The translations under genes were made by a program, and so were the position numbers. A stretch of DNA of 47,463 nucleotides. Origin: Sunxiuqinia dokdonensis. Lineage in GTDB: Bacteria; Bacteroidota; Bacteroidia; Bacteroidales; Prolixibacteraceae. This document shows, piece after piece, positions 17,365-25,692 of this stretch. The stretch lies in contig NZ_LGIA01000165.1 in assembly GCF_001270965.1 (NCBI RefSeq), positions 1 through 47,463 of the forward strand, given 5' to 3'. Under the pieces are notes generated by a model that saw only the letters and a program-made list of their open reading frames with translations, had not been told where the DNA came from and did not search any database. Each line of letters opens with the position of its first letter. The first letter of the stretch is position 1.

Positions 17365-18360
17365 TTATTCTTCAGAAAGAAAATCAGCCGGAAATTCAAC
17401 GGGCAAAAGTTTGTCGCCGTTTCCAAGCCTGATCCAACTGCTGAATGCGCGTTTTCCTTCCTTCAGCACAATCACCCGCGCGCCATTGGGCAAATCACCA
17501 TAAGTGGTCTTTCCACCCGTAAAACGTCCGTAGGTCAACGCAATTCCATTCAGGTAAGCCATATAATCATTTACATGGTCGTGGCCGACAAAAGTCCCCA
17601 TTACATCGCCGGCATGCAGCATGGCAGCGTACATGCCCGTATTAATCTCCGGTGCGCATTCGTCTTCAAATCGAACACCAATGGGCGGATTTTTTTCGTT
17701 TCCATACGCTTGCCGGTACTCGGGGAGCGGAATATGGAAAAAAGCCAAAGCCGGCAGAATCTTGCCATGTCTCTGTTGCTGAATCTGGCTTTGCTCAAGA
17801 TACCAATTCACCTGGTCGATATGAAACCATCCATAGCCTTCAATCCCTTCCATGGTGCTGTAGGCGTTTGAATCCATGCAATAAAGTAATGCCGCATTCC
17901 CATCGCTTTTGGCCGACTTAATTTCCAACACATAATTGCCATAGCCATTTACTCCGTCCACTTTGGGCTGCAACAAGCTATAAGGCATCCGGGTTATCAG
18001 TTCCGTCAACTGCGCCCGCGAAACCCCATCTTCATCATCATGATTTCCAAATACTACCGCAAACGGAATGTCACGTTCGATACAAAGCGCTGTTGCCAGA
18101 TTCCACCCTTTTTCCACCGGCTTTCCCGTGACGATGTCACCAGTATAAACAACCAGATCGGGCTGTTCAAGATCGAGCACTGCCGCCATGGTTGCAAACG
18201 CTGCCTTCGATGCGGGATCATTGGCTTTGATGTGCGCATCGGTAAACTGAACAATTTTAAACGATTGGTCAGCACGAAATTTCAAGTTAATTTCCTGTGC
18301 CTGAATCAGATTGGTCATGGTCAGGAAAAACAGGAGGGTAAAACTTAATCTTTTATTCAT
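17365..18360 (-). CDS. Secreted metallophosphoesterase
   Basis: Calcineurin-like metallophosphoesterase of 331 residues. The ATG at 18360 gives a signal peptide (about 1-22, ending IQAQ), so it is periplasmic or exported. Dinuclear metal motifs are all present: FTDAHI near 40, YTGDIV near 75, FGNHDD near 110, HIP near 214 and GHDHVND near 256. The group resembles the PhoD/Icc-type purple phosphoesterases found in Bacteroidota, which hydrolyse phosphodiesters or phosphomonoesters. The substrate is unknown. It probably forms a unit with the small gene at 16872-17348. Confidence 0.9.
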   Translation of the reverse strand: MNKRLSFTLLFFLTMTNLIQAQEINLKFRADQSFKIVQFTDAHIKANDPASKAAFATMAAVLDLEQPDLVVYTGDIVTGKPVEKGWNLATALCIERDIPFAVVFGNHDDEDGVSRAQLTELITRMPYSLLQPKVDGVNGYGNYVLEIKSAKSDGNAALLYCMDSNAYSTMEGIEGYGWFHIDQVNWYLEQSQIQQQRHGKILPALAFFHIPLPEYRQAYGNEKNPPIGVRFEDECAPEINTGMYAAMLHAGDVMGTFVGHDHVNDYMAYLNGIALTYGRFTGGKTTYGDLPNGARVIVLKEGKRAFSSWIRLGNGDKLLPVEFPADFLSEE

Positions 18361-18499
18361 TATCCTTATTTTTGAAGTTTCAAAATACGAAAATCCTTGC
18401 GAACCAAACAAGCTATCGTACAATCAAATTGAGAATATCATTATCAAAAGTGTTATTCTGAAATAACAACAAAAACGAACGTGACACGTTAAGAAAATC

Positions 18500-18889
18500 A
18501 TGAAAAAATTATTCAATCATGTTCCATTTCGAATAAAAATTGCAACAACTGGCTTCTATGTCTTTCTGGTTGCAACTTTGTCGCTCATTCCGGCCAACGA
18601 CTTACCCAACGTTCCATTTTTTCCGGGTGCCGACAAACTAGTGCACGCCGGGATGTATTTTGTACTTTCAATTCTGATTTTATGGACCTTTCATGCTAAG
18701 AAAATTGCCCGCTGGAAATTGTACAGCTTTGTTATTGGCTGGGGATTATTGATGGAGTGGTTGCAAATTCTAATGAATGCCGGCCGTCACTTTTCGGTTT
18801 TTGATATTGTGGCCAATATTACTGGAGTTGCCCTGGGAATTGCGCTTTATAATTTCATGAATAAGCATATGCGATTACAACATACCTAG
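18500..18889 (+). CDS. VanZ-like membrane protein
   Basis: 129-residue integral membrane protein with about four helices. The family pattern is visible as DKLVHAGMYFVLS near 45-57, then EWLQ (around 92), R and D (in GRHFSVFDIVANI) and G. VanZ-like proteins occur in glycopeptide teicoplanin resistance and many other settings, so no resistance role is implied here. It converges on the UpxY gene with only 19 bp between the stop codons. Confidence 0.85.
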   Translation: MKKLFNHVPFRIKIATTGFYVFLVATLSLIPANDLPNVPFFPGADKLVHAGMYFVLSILILWTFHAKKIARWKLYSFVIGWGLLMEWLQILMNAGRHFSVFDIVANITGVALGIALYNFMNKHMRLQHT

Positions 18890-18890
18890 C

Positions 18891-18922
18891 TGCAAATCGG
18901 TCAATCGGTCAATCGTCAATCG
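18891..18922. repeat. TCAATCGG short tandem repeat
   Basis: About four copies of TCAATCGG or a shortened form lie across the 3' end of the UpxY gene and its convergent spacer with VanZ. The final codons of UpxY (PIDD and stop) fall inside it. Confidence 0.5.
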
Positions 18923-19430
18923 GTTCAACTGTTTCAATAAACTCAATGGCCACATCGGCAAAAATGGAACATCCCAATTTATCGAAACGCAAAACGATTC
19001 TTTTCTTTCCCCTGATTTCGGAAATTTCCCCCTCAATTCCAGCTAAAGCCCCGACAACGATCCGCACTTTTTGCCCTTTGGCAACAGTCTCATTGGTCAC
19101 CTGAACTGATGAGTTCACTTTTTCAAGAAAAAGTTTCAAATCGCTAATTTGCTTCTCAGGTATTTCTGCCAATTCGTCGCCAAACGAGATAAAAGCCATC
19201 ACCCCGCTGGGCTTAAGCACCTCAACATATTCGCGAAAGCTGACCCGCACAAACATGTAGCCACGCAACAACGGCTCTTCAACCATTTTCACACGATCGC
19301 TCCACTGTTTTTTTGTAATTCGAAGGGGCAAATAAGCCTCGATGCCTCTGCGTGTCAGTTCATCAAGTGACTTCTTCTCTGTTCTCGATTTTACATATAC
19401 GGCATGCCATTTGTATTCGCCTTTTTCCAT
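18909..19430 (-). CDS. UpxY-family transcription antiterminator (NusG-like)
   Basis: 173-residue NusG paralogue. The N-terminal NGN domain begins KWHAVYVKSRTEKK (residues 7-20). The C-terminal KOW domain has GQKVRIVVGALAGIEGEI near 120-137. UpxY proteins travel with RNA polymerase and promote read-through of long capsule operons in Bacteroides, and they are normally the first gene of such operons. Here the gene is monocistronic, ends at VanZ, and no polysaccharide operon follows. It diverges from the WecA/MraY-like gene 339 bp away. The start at 19430 gives a normal NGN N-terminus. Confidence 0.88.
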   Translation of the reverse strand: MEKGEYKWHAVYVKSRTEKKSLDELTRRGIEAYLPLRITKKQWSDRVKMVEEPLLRGYMFVRVSFREYVEVLKPSGVMAFISFGDELAEIPEKQISDLKLFLEKVNSSVQVTNETVAKGQKVRIVVGALAGIEGEISEIRGKKRIVLRFDKLGCSIFADVAIEFIETVEPIDD

Positions 19431-19768
19431 CGTATGAAAATATTTTGTCGAACAACGCAACTGTTTTTGAAATATTTCATCTAAAAATAAGTTGAACAGG
19501 GGTTACCATTTTGGCTTTTTCGGAATTCATTAGAAGATGCCTTCCATGACTAACCAGTCCACAAAGGTATGCAATTTGGAGTTTGCGCTGATGCGGAATC
19601 TTGAAAATACGATGACAGACAAGGGAAATCAGAAAATATCGAGACGTATTGATCATCGGGAAATAAATAGCGAACCCCTTGAAAATGAAAAAGAAAACAT
19701 TTTAATAACATTAAAACCTGTTAAAAAACATAGGGTAATTTTATCTTTGCCGAATCAAACCATTTTTT
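19431..19768. other. Spacer between UpxY and the WecA-like gene
   Basis: 338 bp with no convincing gene. An open frame at 19537-19776 overlaps the next start, has no recognised motif and contains the wecA-like promoter, so I treat it as leader DNA. The strand-plus -7 element at 19742-19749 is the only clear feature. Confidence 0.4.
19742..19749 (+). promoter_or_regulatory. Promoter -7 element for the WecA-like gene
   Basis: TATCTTTG matches TAnnTTTG, 20 bp before the ATG at 19769. Confidence 0.5.
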
Positions 19769-20938
19769 ATGACTGAATACTTATTAATAATCTTCGCAGC
19801 GGTTACAGCCAGTTTTTTGTTTACATACATAACCATTCCGCCAATCGTGCGGATCTCAAACGAAAAACACCTGTTTGATGTTCCAAATTCAAGAAAACTG
19901 AACAAGACTGTGGTTCCCACCCTGGGCGGAGTCGCCATTTTTATTGGTATTTGCCTGGGCTCCACCCTCTTCATGGGAAATCTTGAATTCACAGAACTGC
20001 GATACATTTTTGCTGCACTTTTAATGCTCTTTTTTATTGGTTTGAAAGATGACATCTTAATTATTTCAGCACGTAAAAAGTTATTCGTTCAGATGGCCGC
20101 GGCGGCCATTTTAGTGGGTTTAGGCAATGTCCAGATTACAAGTCTTGCCAATTTATTCTTTTTCAATCAAATTAGTATTTGGCTCAGTGCCCCACTTTCT
20201 TTCATGATTTTGCTACTGCTAATCAATGCGATGAATTTAATTGACGGCATTGACGGATTGGCCGCGGGAATTTCGTTTTTCGCATCGGGTGTGCTGGGAA
20301 TCTGGTTTTTCATCACCGGACATTTTGAATATGCTATATTGAGTTTTGCGGTGAGCGGCAGCTTGCTGGCATTCCTGCGGTTCAACTTATGGGGCGGCGA
20401 CAATAAAGTTTTCATGGGCGATACAGGCTCCTTAATTCTGGGTGGCTTACTGGGAATTCTGGTGATAAAGTTTCTCAGTTTTAACGTAACTGCCCCGGCG
20501 CTCTTAAAGGTTCAAAATGCACCAGCTTTTGCCTTGGCGCTATTTATCGTACCGGTAACGGATACCCTGCGGGTATTTATTATCCGCCTATACCAAAAAC
20601 GATCACCTTTTTCGCCCGATATGAATCATATTCACCATCTGCTGATTCAATCGGGGATGAAGCATATCCAGGCCAGTGCTTTCTTGGTTTTGTACACAGG
20701 ATTTTTTGTTTCGTTTACCCTGGCCACTTCAGCTTATTTATCAGCGACTTCAAGTTTTCTGATCCTTTTAGGCCTAAGTTTTGCGGCCATTGGCCTCCTT
20801 AAAAGACGGAGTGACCAAATCAAGCTTAGCAGAGATCATCAAATCAAGCTGACTCGAAAAATTCTTTCAACAGGAATCCCAATTCAGGAAGACCCTTTCC
20901 GGTTTACGGAGGCAAAAAAGAAAATCTATCAGAATTAA
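19769..20938 (+). CDS. Undecaprenyl-phosphate N-acetylglucosaminyl/glycosyl 1-phosphate transferase (WecA/MraY family)
   Basis: Polytopic membrane enzyme of 389 residues with about ten helices. It would transfer a sugar-1-phosphate from a UDP-sugar to undecaprenyl phosphate, the first step of a surface glycan. Family motifs: NAMNLIDGIDGLAAGIS (catalytic Asp pair region) near 152, MGDTGSLILGG near 216 and the HIHHLL histidine motif near 290. MraY would normally sit in a mur cluster; the absence of mur genes and the neighbouring UpxY and Wzi genes favour a WecA-like O-antigen or capsule role. The C-terminal tail (about 50 residues) is cytoplasmic and basic. Confidence 0.92.
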   Translation: MTEYLLIIFAAVTASFLFTYITIPPIVRISNEKHLFDVPNSRKLNKTVVPTLGGVAIFIGICLGSTLFMGNLEFTELRYIFAALLMLFFIGLKDDILIISARKKLFVQMAAAAILVGLGNVQITSLANLFFFNQISIWLSAPLSFMILLLLINAMNLIDGIDGLAAGISFFASGVLGIWFFITGHFEYAILSFAVSGSLLAFLRFNLWGGDNKVFMGDTGSLILGGLLGILVIKFLSFNVTAPALLKVQNAPAFALALFIVPVTDTLRVFIIRLYQKRSPFSPDMNHIHHLLIQSGMKHIQASAFLVLYTGFFVSFTLATSAYLSATSSFLILLGLSFAAIGLLKRRSDQIKLSRDHQIKLTRKILSTGIPIQEDPFRFTEAKKKIYQN

Positions 20939-20945
20939 TTGGAAA

Positions 20946-22361
20946 TCAATTTAGCTCGAACAAGATTCGAAATTCAGCGCCAAAGCCTGAATCCATCAGT
21001 GAGCCTTGGTCGTAAGCCAGTTTTAATGTGAATGCCAGTGGCTTTTTCGGAAGTGAATAGGCAAGCTGGGTACCGAGCGACAAAAATTCTTTGGGAGCGT
21101 CATACTCTGCCCCATGTTGCCCGTAGTGTTTCGAATAAGTGAGCAAAGTTTTCCAGCTTAAATCATCCGACAGCCAGCCCCTCATGCCTTGATGAATGGC
21201 CCACATGCGGGTGTTTGCAAAACCAACAGAAACCCCATCCTCATTGATTACCGGCATAAATAACGGAAGTCCCATCATCCGATCATAGGAAACAAAACCC
21301 GAGCGATACACGCTGTTGTTGAAGTAATTGTCACGGCCATTGCCAAACACTTCACCCGGGCGATCAGGATCGGGCGCTTTGTGAAACCGCCCGCTTTGAT
21401 GCCGGGTGTTGACGTATTCAACCACAGCAGACTCCAGCAAGCGATCTTGTTCTTTTTGTTTCCAATGAATTCCCCACAAGCCATCAGGCGCATTCTCAAA
21501 ACGCGTGCCCGAGCCGTCTTCCCAAAGGTGTTGCCAGTATAAGTTTAGATGATGTCTTTGATTGTCGTGTTGCAAGGAAACGAGATATTGCCCCAACTGG
21601 TCGCCGGCAACATTATTGCGGTCGGTTTCCGGAGCAGTGTCACTGCCAACTTTTCCAAACACATATCGCAAATAATCTTCAAAACCCGGCAACTGGCCAT
21701 ACTCAGGCGAGTTGCCGCCCCAATAAACCCAATGATCCAATCCGGCAGAAAAAGTCCATTCAGAAGAAATCGAATACTGAATATCCAATCGTTTATGATG
21801 CAATTTGGCATCCTCTACCACCCGATCATCCAGTAAAAAATACTCGTTGTACTCCAAGTCAAAAGCAAACCGATTCGACCAGCCCTGGTTAAACGGGTGC
21901 CAACCAGTTACTCCAAACCCAACGCGCGGCATGGGGCGGGCATTGTTCGACAAAAACAAATTCCCGTTGGTGAGTGAAAGTCCATCCGCAAAAACAGGTT
22001 CTGATTTGGCCCCCACATGCAGATACCATTGCTTCAAATGCATGCGTCCCCAATATTCGATCGGCTGAAATGCGGCTTGCTCGGAAAGACGGCCCAACAG
22101 ATTTAATCCGTAGGAAACCATCGGTTGATCCGTTGATTCCATAGGATTTCGGGACAATTGAAATAAAAAGAGTTGCTGGAACGGGTCTTCCGAATCAATC
22201 ACTCCAAGCTGATTGCTTTGCAACCAAAAGGGAATTTGTCCTCCAGACGAAATCAAGCTTCGGGCGTGAAGGTTAATGGAAGGCTTTTCATCATCTAACT
22301 GGGCCAGCAAACTGCATGACATCAGAACGGCGGTGAAGAGCGAGAATAGTTTTTTTATCAT
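20946..22361 (-). CDS. Wzi-like capsule-assembly outer-membrane protein
   Basis: 471-residue protein with a signal peptide (about 1-20, ending SLLAQ) and an alternating hydrophobic pattern typical of an outer-membrane beta-barrel. The stretch LHARSLISSGGQIPFWLQSNQLGVID near 30-55 is the start of the capsule-assembly Wzi domain. The C-terminus ends in aromatic or hydrophobic residues (FELN). Wzi anchors surface polysaccharide in Escherichia coli; a similar surface role is likely but the glycan is unknown. It converges on the WecA-like gene with only 7 bp between the two genes, so the link between them is by proximity only. Confidence 0.85.
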   Translation of the reverse strand: MIKKLFSLFTAVLMSCSLLAQLDDEKPSINLHARSLISSGGQIPFWLQSNQLGVIDSEDPFQQLFLFQLSRNPMESTDQPMVSYGLNLLGRLSEQAAFQPIEYWGRMHLKQWYLHVGAKSEPVFADGLSLTNGNLFLSNNARPMPRVGFGVTGWHPFNQGWSNRFAFDLEYNEYFLLDDRVVEDAKLHHKRLDIQYSISSEWTFSAGLDHWVYWGGNSPEYGQLPGFEDYLRYVFGKVGSDTAPETDRNNVAGDQLGQYLVSLQHDNQRHHLNLYWQHLWEDGSGTRFENAPDGLWGIHWKQKEQDRLLESAVVEYVNTRHQSGRFHKAPDPDRPGEVFGNGRDNYFNNSVYRSGFVSYDRMMGLPLFMPVINEDGVSVGFANTRMWAIHQGMRGWLSDDLSWKTLLTYSKHYGQHGAEYDAPKEFLSLGTQLAYSLPKKPLAFTLKLAYDQGSLMDSGFGAEFRILFELN

Positions 22362-22405
22362 GGGTTTGAAACACTTTCAAGCTTGCTCTTGCCTTATCAT
22401 CAAAA

Positions 22406-22447
22406 CCACACAAACAATTTTGGTATTCACGTCAATCGTTTGTGTGG
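22406..22447. repeat. Inverted repeat between rnpB and the Wzi gene
   Basis: CCACACAAAC at 22406-22415 pairs with GTTTGTGTGG at 22438-22447, with further partial pairing inwards after one mismatch. It lies just downstream of the rnpB terminator and upstream of the Wzi start, and could be a second terminator or an operator. It lacks a long T-run after the stem. Confidence 0.45.
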
Positions 22448-22450
22448 ATT

Positions 22451-22462
22451 AAAAAAAAAAAC
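22451..22462 (-). terminator. rnpB terminator tail
   Basis: The P1-closing helix at the rnpB 3' end is followed by a run of ten or more T residues on the minus strand, a P1-dependent terminator. Confidence 0.6.
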
Positions 22463-22838
22463 GCAGACCTGTAAGCCGGGTTCTGTACTCTCCGTAAAAA
22501 ACGAAGAGCCTCTATCATTTATCTGGCCACAGCATCACTGCTACGATCTAGCAACCTACCCCTCACGACTTCCGACTAAGTCGGAATGGGACGGGCCGCC
22601 CCTGGTCGTGATATATTTGGTCTTGCAACCCAAGAGGTGTACGGCTTCCGAAGTCACCCCCGGAACCGGTGAGCTCTTACCTCACCTTTTCACCCTTACC
22701 CCGAGTACTCGGGGCGGTTATTTTCTGCTACACTACTGCAAGCTTTCGCCCGCCTTCCCATTAAGAAACTTGGTGCCCTGCGTTGCCCGGACTTTCCTCC
22801 TTCCCCGACGAATCGGGAAAAGCGATAGAGCGGTCTGC
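22463..22838 (-). ncRNA. rnpB: RNase P RNA (bacterial class A)
   Basis: Catalytic RNA of RNase P, which removes the 5' leader from pre-tRNA. Read on the minus strand, the 5' end GCAGACC pairs with the 3' end GGTCTGC to form P1. The universally conserved blocks follow: GGAGGAAAGTCCGGGC (CR I), then GCAGTAGTGTAGCAGAAAA-like sequence in the middle, and the 3' AGAACCCGGCTTACAGG block. The length is about 376 nt. A run of T residues follows the 3' end at once. Confidence 0.95.
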
Positions 22839-22842
22839 GCTG

Positions 22843-22850
22843 CAAAATTA
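22843..22850 (-). promoter_or_regulatory. Promoter -7 element for rnpB
   Basis: Minus-strand TAATTTTG, 5 bp upstream of the deduced rnpB 5' end; the spacing fits a Bacteroidota promoter and supports the 5' end call. Confidence 0.6.
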
Positions 22851-22885
22851 TGAAAATCAATGAAATTCCAATTCTTCCAGATGAT

Positions 22886-23926
22886 TTATTTTCGTAGAAT
22901 AACCATGGTTGCGCCATAGCCGTATTCCTGGAAACTGGCATCCTGAAAAGCGTATTTCTTATAGCGATGTGAGAGCTCGCGACGCAGCTCCTGCTTTAAG
23001 GTTCCATTGCCCAAACCATGAATGAATACCACTTTCTTCACCTGCTTTTTGATGGCTTCATCCATTTTCCCATGAAAATGAGTCAACTGCAAATCCAACA
23101 TTTCCTTGTTGGATAAGCCGGTCGTGTCGTCGAGTAGCTCATGAATGTGCAAGTCCACTTCCAGCAAATCGGTATTTTCAAGCACCGGCTTTGGTTTTCG
23201 GGCTGGTTCTTTCTGACGAACCGCCTGCTTCACATCCTTCTCCGTCAGCGCTTCCACCGCCTGCTCCATGACATTCTGATTCAGCTTGATCAACATGGCT
23301 TTTTCGCTGAAAAAGTCATTGGCCACAAAACTTCCGGACTTATAAAACTTCACCGGGTTGACTTTCACCGACGCCTCCACCGGACGCTCCAATCGACTGG
23401 ATTTTTCGCGGTAGCAAATCAACTGAAAGAAATACTCCGGCAGTCCGGCAATGTCAACCTGCGCAATGGAGTCCAGCCACAGCTTGGTATTGGGTTCCAG
23501 CTCACCTGCTTCTTTTGTTTCATATTCCACGCCATCAAACTGCGAAAAATGATACAAAACCGAGAAATTACTATCGTTGATCAGGTAAAGCTTAATCGAT
23601 CCATCCAGTGGATTTCGGCTGTCGTCGGGTACAAAGGCCAATTGAAAATTAGGCTCATCATTGCCCTCAATCAGCACGGCTTCTTCCTTTGCCGGGGCTT
23701 TCTCCGGTTCCTTTTTGCCCGGTTGGGCCTGCGCAACAAAATCCTGAACGGAAGGTTTTTTCGTGGCTGCCAATTCTTCACTGACCACAACCAACTCCGA
23801 AACCAAGGTGGGAATCTCAAAGCCATCGTCATTCTCCACATTCACCAACGACTTACTCACTACTTTGGTCACGATGCCGCCGCCGACATCATTCATAAAT
23901 TTAACCCGATCGCCTACTTTTATCAT
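22886..23926 (-). CDS. DUF2027 and Smr domain protein
   Basis: 346-residue Bacteroidota-type protein. The N-terminal DUF2027 region begins KVGDRVKFMNDVGGGIVTKV (residues 3-22), similar to a small beta-barrel. The C-terminal Smr domain is clear: LEVDLHIHEL near 255 and VFIHGLGNGTLKQEL near 306, with the HGxGxGxL motif that in MutS2/Smr proteins belongs to an RNA or DNA endonuclease fold. The exact substrate is unknown. It is divergent from queA and separated from it by 71 bp with two promoter-like sites. Confidence 0.87.
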   Translation of the reverse strand: MIKVGDRVKFMNDVGGGIVTKVVSKSLVNVENDDGFEIPTLVSELVVVSEELAATKKPSVQDFVAQAQPGKKEPEKAPAKEEAVLIEGNDEPNFQLAFVPDDSRNPLDGSIKLYLINDSNFSVLYHFSQFDGVEYETKEAGELEPNTKLWLDSIAQVDIAGLPEYFFQLICYREKSSRLERPVEASVKVNPVKFYKSGSFVANDFFSEKAMLIKLNQNVMEQAVEALTEKDVKQAVRQKEPARKPKPVLENTDLLEVDLHIHELLDDTTGLSNKEMLDLQLTHFHGKMDEAIKKQVKKVVFIHGLGNGTLKQELRRELSHRYKKYAFQDASFQEYGYGATMVILRK

Positions 23927-23944
23927 GACATTCTAATTTTATCC

Positions 23945-23952
23945 CAAAATTA
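23945..23952 (-). promoter_or_regulatory. Promoter -7 element for the Smr gene
   Basis: Minus-strand TAATTTTG, 18 bp before the ATG at 23926; the implied leader is short. Confidence 0.5.
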
Positions 23953-23983
23953 AGAACAATTTCTACCGAAAATAATTATTCCG

Positions 23984-23991
23984 TACTTTTG
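23984..23991 (+). promoter_or_regulatory. Promoter -7 element for queA, near-leaderless
   Basis: TACTTTTG ends only 6 bp before the queA ATG at 23998, so transcription would start at or within a base or two of the start codon. Confidence 0.55.
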
Positions 23992-23997
23992 CGCCCC

Positions 23998-25233
23998 ATG
24001 AGTGAAAAATCATCCATAAAACCGGTATTTGACCAAAGTGCGCAAGCTTTGAACTATGAGCTACCCGACGAGCGGGTTGCAAAATATCCACTGGCTGAGC
24101 GCGATGCTTCAAAGCTGTTGGTTTGGAAGAATGGCCAAATTGAAGATGCGAGCTTCCAAAGCCTTGCTGATTTTTTGCCCGAATCAAGCTTGCTGGTTTT
24201 CAACAATACGAAAGTGATTCGCGCCAGGATGCCGTTTCAGAAAAAAACCGGTGCTCAAATTGAAATCTTCTGTCTCGACCCGGCTCATCCGGCCGACTAC
24301 CAATTGGCTTTTCAGCAAACCCGCCGCTGTAGCTGGAATTGTATGGTAGGCAACCTGAAGAAATGGAAACACGAACCCCTGGAGCGGTTGGTTGACGTGG
24401 ATGGAAAAGCAGTAACGCTGGTGGCCGAAAAGCTAAGCCAGTCGCGCGAGCATGTGCTGGTTGAGTTTAGCTGGAATGATGATTCGGTTGATTTTGCGTC
24501 GCTGATTGAAGCCAGCGGAATTTTGCCCATTCCACCCTACTTGCACCGTGACACCGAAGCCAGCGACCTGGAGCGCTACCAAACCATTTATTCGAAAATC
24601 AAAGGCTCGGTTGCCGCACCTACGGCCGGACTGCATTTTACGGATTCGGTTTTTGCTTCGCTGAAAAAGAAAAACATCAGCTGCACCGAAGTGACCCTGC
24701 ATGTGGGGGCCGGAACATTCAAACCTGTAAAGGCAGCCACCATTGCCGATCATGAGATGCATGCGGAACAGTTTGTGGTTTCGCGCCAGCTGATTGAACA
24801 GCTTCTTCGGAAAGAAGGGAAGCTCATTGCCGTGGGAACGACCTCCATTCGCACGCTGGAAAGCCTGTATTGGCTGGGAGTTTCAGTGATGAACGATGCC
24901 AACCAGTCACCCGCCAATCTGCATGTCGAACAGTGGGCGCCCTACGAAAATGCCGATCAACAGCCAGTCAAAATCGTTTTGCAAGCACTAATCAACTACA
25001 TGGATCGCCACCAACTTACCGTCCTGATTGCTTCTACGCAAATCATCATCGTTCCCGGCTATCAATTCCAAATTGTTGATGGGATGATCACCAACTTTCA
25101 CCAACCACAAAGCACGCTGCTGCTGCTCATTTCTGCTTATGTGGGCAACGACTGGCAGCGCATTTACCAGCATGCGCTCGACAACAACTACCGCTTTCTG
25201 AGTTACGGCGACAGCAATTTGTATTTGAAGTAG
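23998..25233 (+). CDS. queA: S-adenosylmethionine:tRNA ribosyltransferase-isomerase
   Basis: Makes epoxyqueuosine in tRNA from 7-aminomethyl-7-deazaguanine in queuosine biosynthesis, transferring ribose from SAM. 411 residues, including a modest insertion relative to the compact bacterial form. Family blocks are present: LPDERVAKYPLAERDASKLLV near 17-37, SLLVFNNTKVIRARMPFQKKTGA near 63-85, GSVAAPTAGLHFT near 202-214 and the C-terminal VDGMITNFHQPQSTLLLLISA near 361-381. The start at 23998 is set by the promoter placed just before it; an earlier TTG would lie in that promoter. It is followed by a 41-bp tandem repeat. Confidence 0.94.
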   Translation: MSEKSSIKPVFDQSAQALNYELPDERVAKYPLAERDASKLLVWKNGQIEDASFQSLADFLPESSLLVFNNTKVIRARMPFQKKTGAQIEIFCLDPAHPADYQLAFQQTRRCSWNCMVGNLKKWKHEPLERLVDVDGKAVTLVAEKLSQSREHVLVEFSWNDDSVDFASLIEASGILPIPPYLHRDTEASDLERYQTIYSKIKGSVAAPTAGLHFTDSVFASLKKKNISCTEVTLHVGAGTFKPVKAATIADHEMHAEQFVVSRQLIEQLLRKEGKLIAVGTTSIRTLESLYWLGVSVMNDANQSPANLHVEQWAPYENADQQPVKIVLQALINYMDRHQLTVLIASTQIIIVPGYQFQIVDGMITNFHQPQSTLLLLISAYVGNDWQRIYQHALDNNYRFLSYGDSNLYLK

Positions 25234-25328
25234 CCGGCCAGCGAGGGCTTCACCCGAAGTGAACGGCACTATGCTCCGCGAAAGCTTTAACAACGTTTAA
25301 AAACTTGTCCGGCCGAAAAATGGGGCTT

Positions 25329-25663
25329 GAATGTTTGTACACGACCGTCTTACAAAAATGAGGCGTGTACGTTCGTACATCGCTTCCCCGCCAAGAAGTG
25401 GAGGCATGTAGGTTTGTACAAAGCTTCCCCGGTGAAAAGTGAACGCGTGTACATTTGTACAAAGCTTCCCCGCCAAGAAGTGAACGCGTGTAGGTTCGTA
25501 CATGGCTTCCCCGCCAAGAAGTGGACGCGTGTAGGTTTATACACGGCTTCCCCGCCAGGAAGTGGACGCGTGTAGGTTTATACACGGCTTCCCCGCCAGG
25601 AAGTGAGCACGTGTAGGTTTGTACATGAGTCTTTCCATCGACGAACCCGTGTAGGAAAACACG
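25329..25663. repeat. 41-bp tandem minisatellite
   Basis: Six contiguous 41-bp units start at 25382, 25423, 25464, 25505, 25546 and 25587, each opening GCTTCCCC, with degenerate units on both flanks. Each unit holds a small CTTC...GAAG hairpin and a TGTA...TACA dyad. Units differ at scattered positions; the fourth and fifth are almost identical. Because 41 is not a multiple of three, every reading frame changes from unit to unit, so long minus-strand open frames here are artefacts. No spacers exist, so it is not CRISPR. Confidence 0.9.
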
Positions 25664-25692
25664 ACCACATGACCAACCAGGCCACGCTGGCT

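Noticed and set aside
18500-18889. Glycopeptide-resistance role for the VanZ-like gene
   Set aside because: VanZ-like proteins are widespread and no van genes are present; the family name alone does not imply resistance.
19537-19776. 79-codon frame upstream of the WecA-like gene
   Set aside because: It overlaps the next start, includes the promoter-like TATCTTTG and shows no recognisable domain.
22383-22853. Plus-strand frame over the rnpB region
   Set aside because: The region is a clear RNase P RNA on the opposite strand with its conserved blocks and P1 pairing.
25250-25585. Long minus-strand open frames with repeated MYKPTRVHFLAG-type peptides
   Set aside because: The 41-bp unit is not a multiple of three, so each unit is read in a different frame; all frames lack stops by chance. 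No start signal or conserved protein.
25329-25663. Possible CRISPR array
   Set aside because: Units are contiguous with no unique spacers, differ at scattered positions, and no cas genes are present.
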